Shown here one piece after another: positions 6,332-7,251 of a stretch of DNA of 7,251 bases. The DNA lies in NCBI GenBank assembly GCA_009776625.1, contig WRNL01000030.1, positions 6,653-13,903 of the forward strand, written 5' to 3'. This stretch comes from Methanomassiliicoccaceae archaeon. GTDB taxonomy: Archaea; Thermoplasmatota; Thermoplasmata; Methanomassiliicoccales; Methanomethylophilaceae. A program made the position numbers and the translations under genes. How positions within the stretch are numbered: the first letter of the stretch is position 1; every line of letters begins with the position of its first letter. A model generated the notes under the pieces. That model made no database searches and was not told the DNA's origin. It worked only from the letters and a program-made list of their open reading frames with translations.

Positions 6332-7251
6332 ACGTGATGAGGAAGGCCGAGCTGGCCCTCGGCGGCGGCGTAAGGCTCCCGGAGGGCTTCGTCCTCCCGC
6401 ACAGGGCCTCCGTGTCCACCGCTGGGCCGGGGGCGGGCTCCTTGTCTGCCGTGTTCTCGTTCGGCGGGCACCGGGTCAAGAAGGGCGTCTCCCACACGTC
6501 GGGGGAGTTCGACCTCGTGGAGGCCGGGGGCGGGCTATCAATCTGGAGGGGCGGGGAGCCCTTCGTCGAAGGGGTCAGGATGGAGCCCGTGGTGTTCCAT
6601 TGCCCGGAGCAGGCGTTCTTCAACCTCGACCCGGGGTGCATCTACAGATGCGCCTTCTGCGCCTCCCCCTTGCTGGACAGGGGCCTCGACAAGCGGCTGT
6701 CCTGTGACGACATGGTGAGGATGACCAAGGAGGCCGCATGCGGGCAGAGGGTGGTGTCGGCCTCCTTCACGAGCGGCGTCGCGGGTAGCGTAGACGAGAC
6801 CGTCGAGAGGTTCGTGTCCTGCGTCTCGGCGTTCAGGAGGGAGTTCCCGGAGATGCCGATAGGGGTGGAGCCCTACGTCACGGAGAAAAGGCATGTGGAC
6901 TCCCTGAAACGGGCGGGCGCGACGGAGATCAAGCTCAACATCCAGTCCCCGAGCGAAGCGGTGTTCAAGAGGGTCTGCCCGGAGCTCGACCGCGGCGTCA
7001 TAATCGAGATGCTCCTGTACTCGGCGAGCGTGTTCGGGAAGGGGAAGGTCACCTCCAACATGATCTTCGGCATGGGCGAGGCCGACGAGGAGATCGAGGG
7101 GATGACTGAGTTCCTGTGCTCCAAAGGGGTGATACCGACGCTCAGGGCCCTGCGCGTCGGCCCCTTGAACCGCGGCCCCCTGGAGGCGGCGATAGGGGCG
7201 CAGCCCCCGGTGGGCGCGGACAGGGCGGTCGGGCTCGCCAGGATGCTGAAG
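6316..7251 (+). CDS. Radical SAM protein (N-terminal part, runs off the window)
   Basis: The frame is open from ATG 6316 to the right edge, giving 312 residues and no stop. An N-terminal domain of about 105 residues, beginning MEEDLNVMRKAELALGGGVR, precedes the radical SAM core. The core has CIYRCAFC (Cys108, Cys112, Cys115), the CxxxCxxC motif that binds the [4Fe-4S] cluster reducing S-adenosylmethionine. TIM-barrel-like segments follow: SFTSGVAGS, PIGVEPYV, GATEIKLNIQS, RVCPELD, GKGKVTSNMIFGMGE and LRALRVGPLN. The pattern is close to biotin-synthase/lipoyl-synthase-like radical SAM proteins and to uncharacterised archaeal relatives that have a similar 'KAEL...GVR' lead-in. I cannot name the substrate. 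ATG 6316 overlaps cysS by 16 bases and keeps the full lead-in; GTG 6334 and ATG 6337 (just after the cysS stop) are alternatives. Cotranscription with cysE and cysS suggests, but does not prove, a sulfur- or cysteine-related role. Confidence 0.88.
   Translation, partial: MEEDLNVMRKAELALGGGVRLPEGFVLPHRASVSTAGPGAGSLSAVFSFGGHRVKKGVSHTSGEFDLVEAGGGLSIWRGGEPFVEGVRMEPVVFHCPEQAFFNLDPGCIYRCAFCASPLLDRGLDKRLSCDDMVRMTKEAACGQRVVSASFTSGVAGSVDETVERFVSCVSAFRREFPEMPIGVEPYVTEKRHVDSLKRAGATEIKLNIQSPSEAVFKRVCPELDRGVIIEMLLYSASVFGKGKVTSNMIFGMGEADEEIEGMTEFLCSKGVIPTLRALRVGPLNRGPLEAAIGAQPPVGADRAVGLARMLK

Noticed and set aside
5504..6495. Long minus-strand frames under cysS and the radical SAM gene
   Set aside because: Both are antisense to clearly identified genes and arise from the high GC content.
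1..7251. CRISPR array, insertion sequence or attachment site
   Set aside because: No regularly spaced repeats, transposase, integrase or terminal inverted repeats are visible.

Overview
The window looks like part of an archaeal chromosome. TATA-like boxes stand where box A is expected (561-569, 4239-4249). The cysE-cysS junction carries a GGTGAT Shine-Dalgarno. Gene ends are followed by oligo-T tracts rather than clear bacterial hairpin terminators. The housekeeping genes are GC-rich and favour AGG for arginine and ATA for isoleucine. A Thermoplasmatota or Methanomassiliicoccales-like organism would fit, but no marker gene here settles the lineage.

Layout. (1) 2-487 is the 3' end of a two-[4Fe-4S] ferredoxin-domain protein, probably the C-terminus of an archaeal PAPS-reductase-family protein. 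(2) 488-4272 is an accessory stretch that is visibly less GC-rich in its coding parts. Rightward it holds a possible leader ORF, a proteasome-like Ntn-hydrolase gene broken by a single-base frameshift near 885-889, and a 50-residue gene (2045-2197) with a very strong ribosome binding site and a terminator behind it. Leftward it holds two unassigned genes. One (3099-3974) has an N-terminus resembling the DUF4259-type 'MGxWxxxxFxND' proteins, and the other (2392-2856) is an orphan with a loosely immunity-protein-like C-terminus. (3) 4273 to the right edge is a compact rightward operon: cysE (serine O-acetyltransferase), cysS (cysteinyl-tRNA synthetase) and a radical SAM protein that runs off the window.

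How the genes work together. CysE makes O-acetylserine, the activated serine for cysteine synthesis, and CysS charges cysteine onto tRNA. The operon therefore pairs a step of cysteine supply with cysteine use. If the left-edge protein is PAPS-reductase-like, sulfur-related genes flank the accessory islet on both sides.

The most interesting unit is the Ntn-hydrolase-like gene with its small downstream partner. The N-terminus keeps residues that align with proteasome Thr1, Asp17 and Lys33, but the reconstructed protein is about 438 residues, twice the size of a proteasome subunit, and no known pathway is evident. The frameshift may be a real inactivation or a sequence error.
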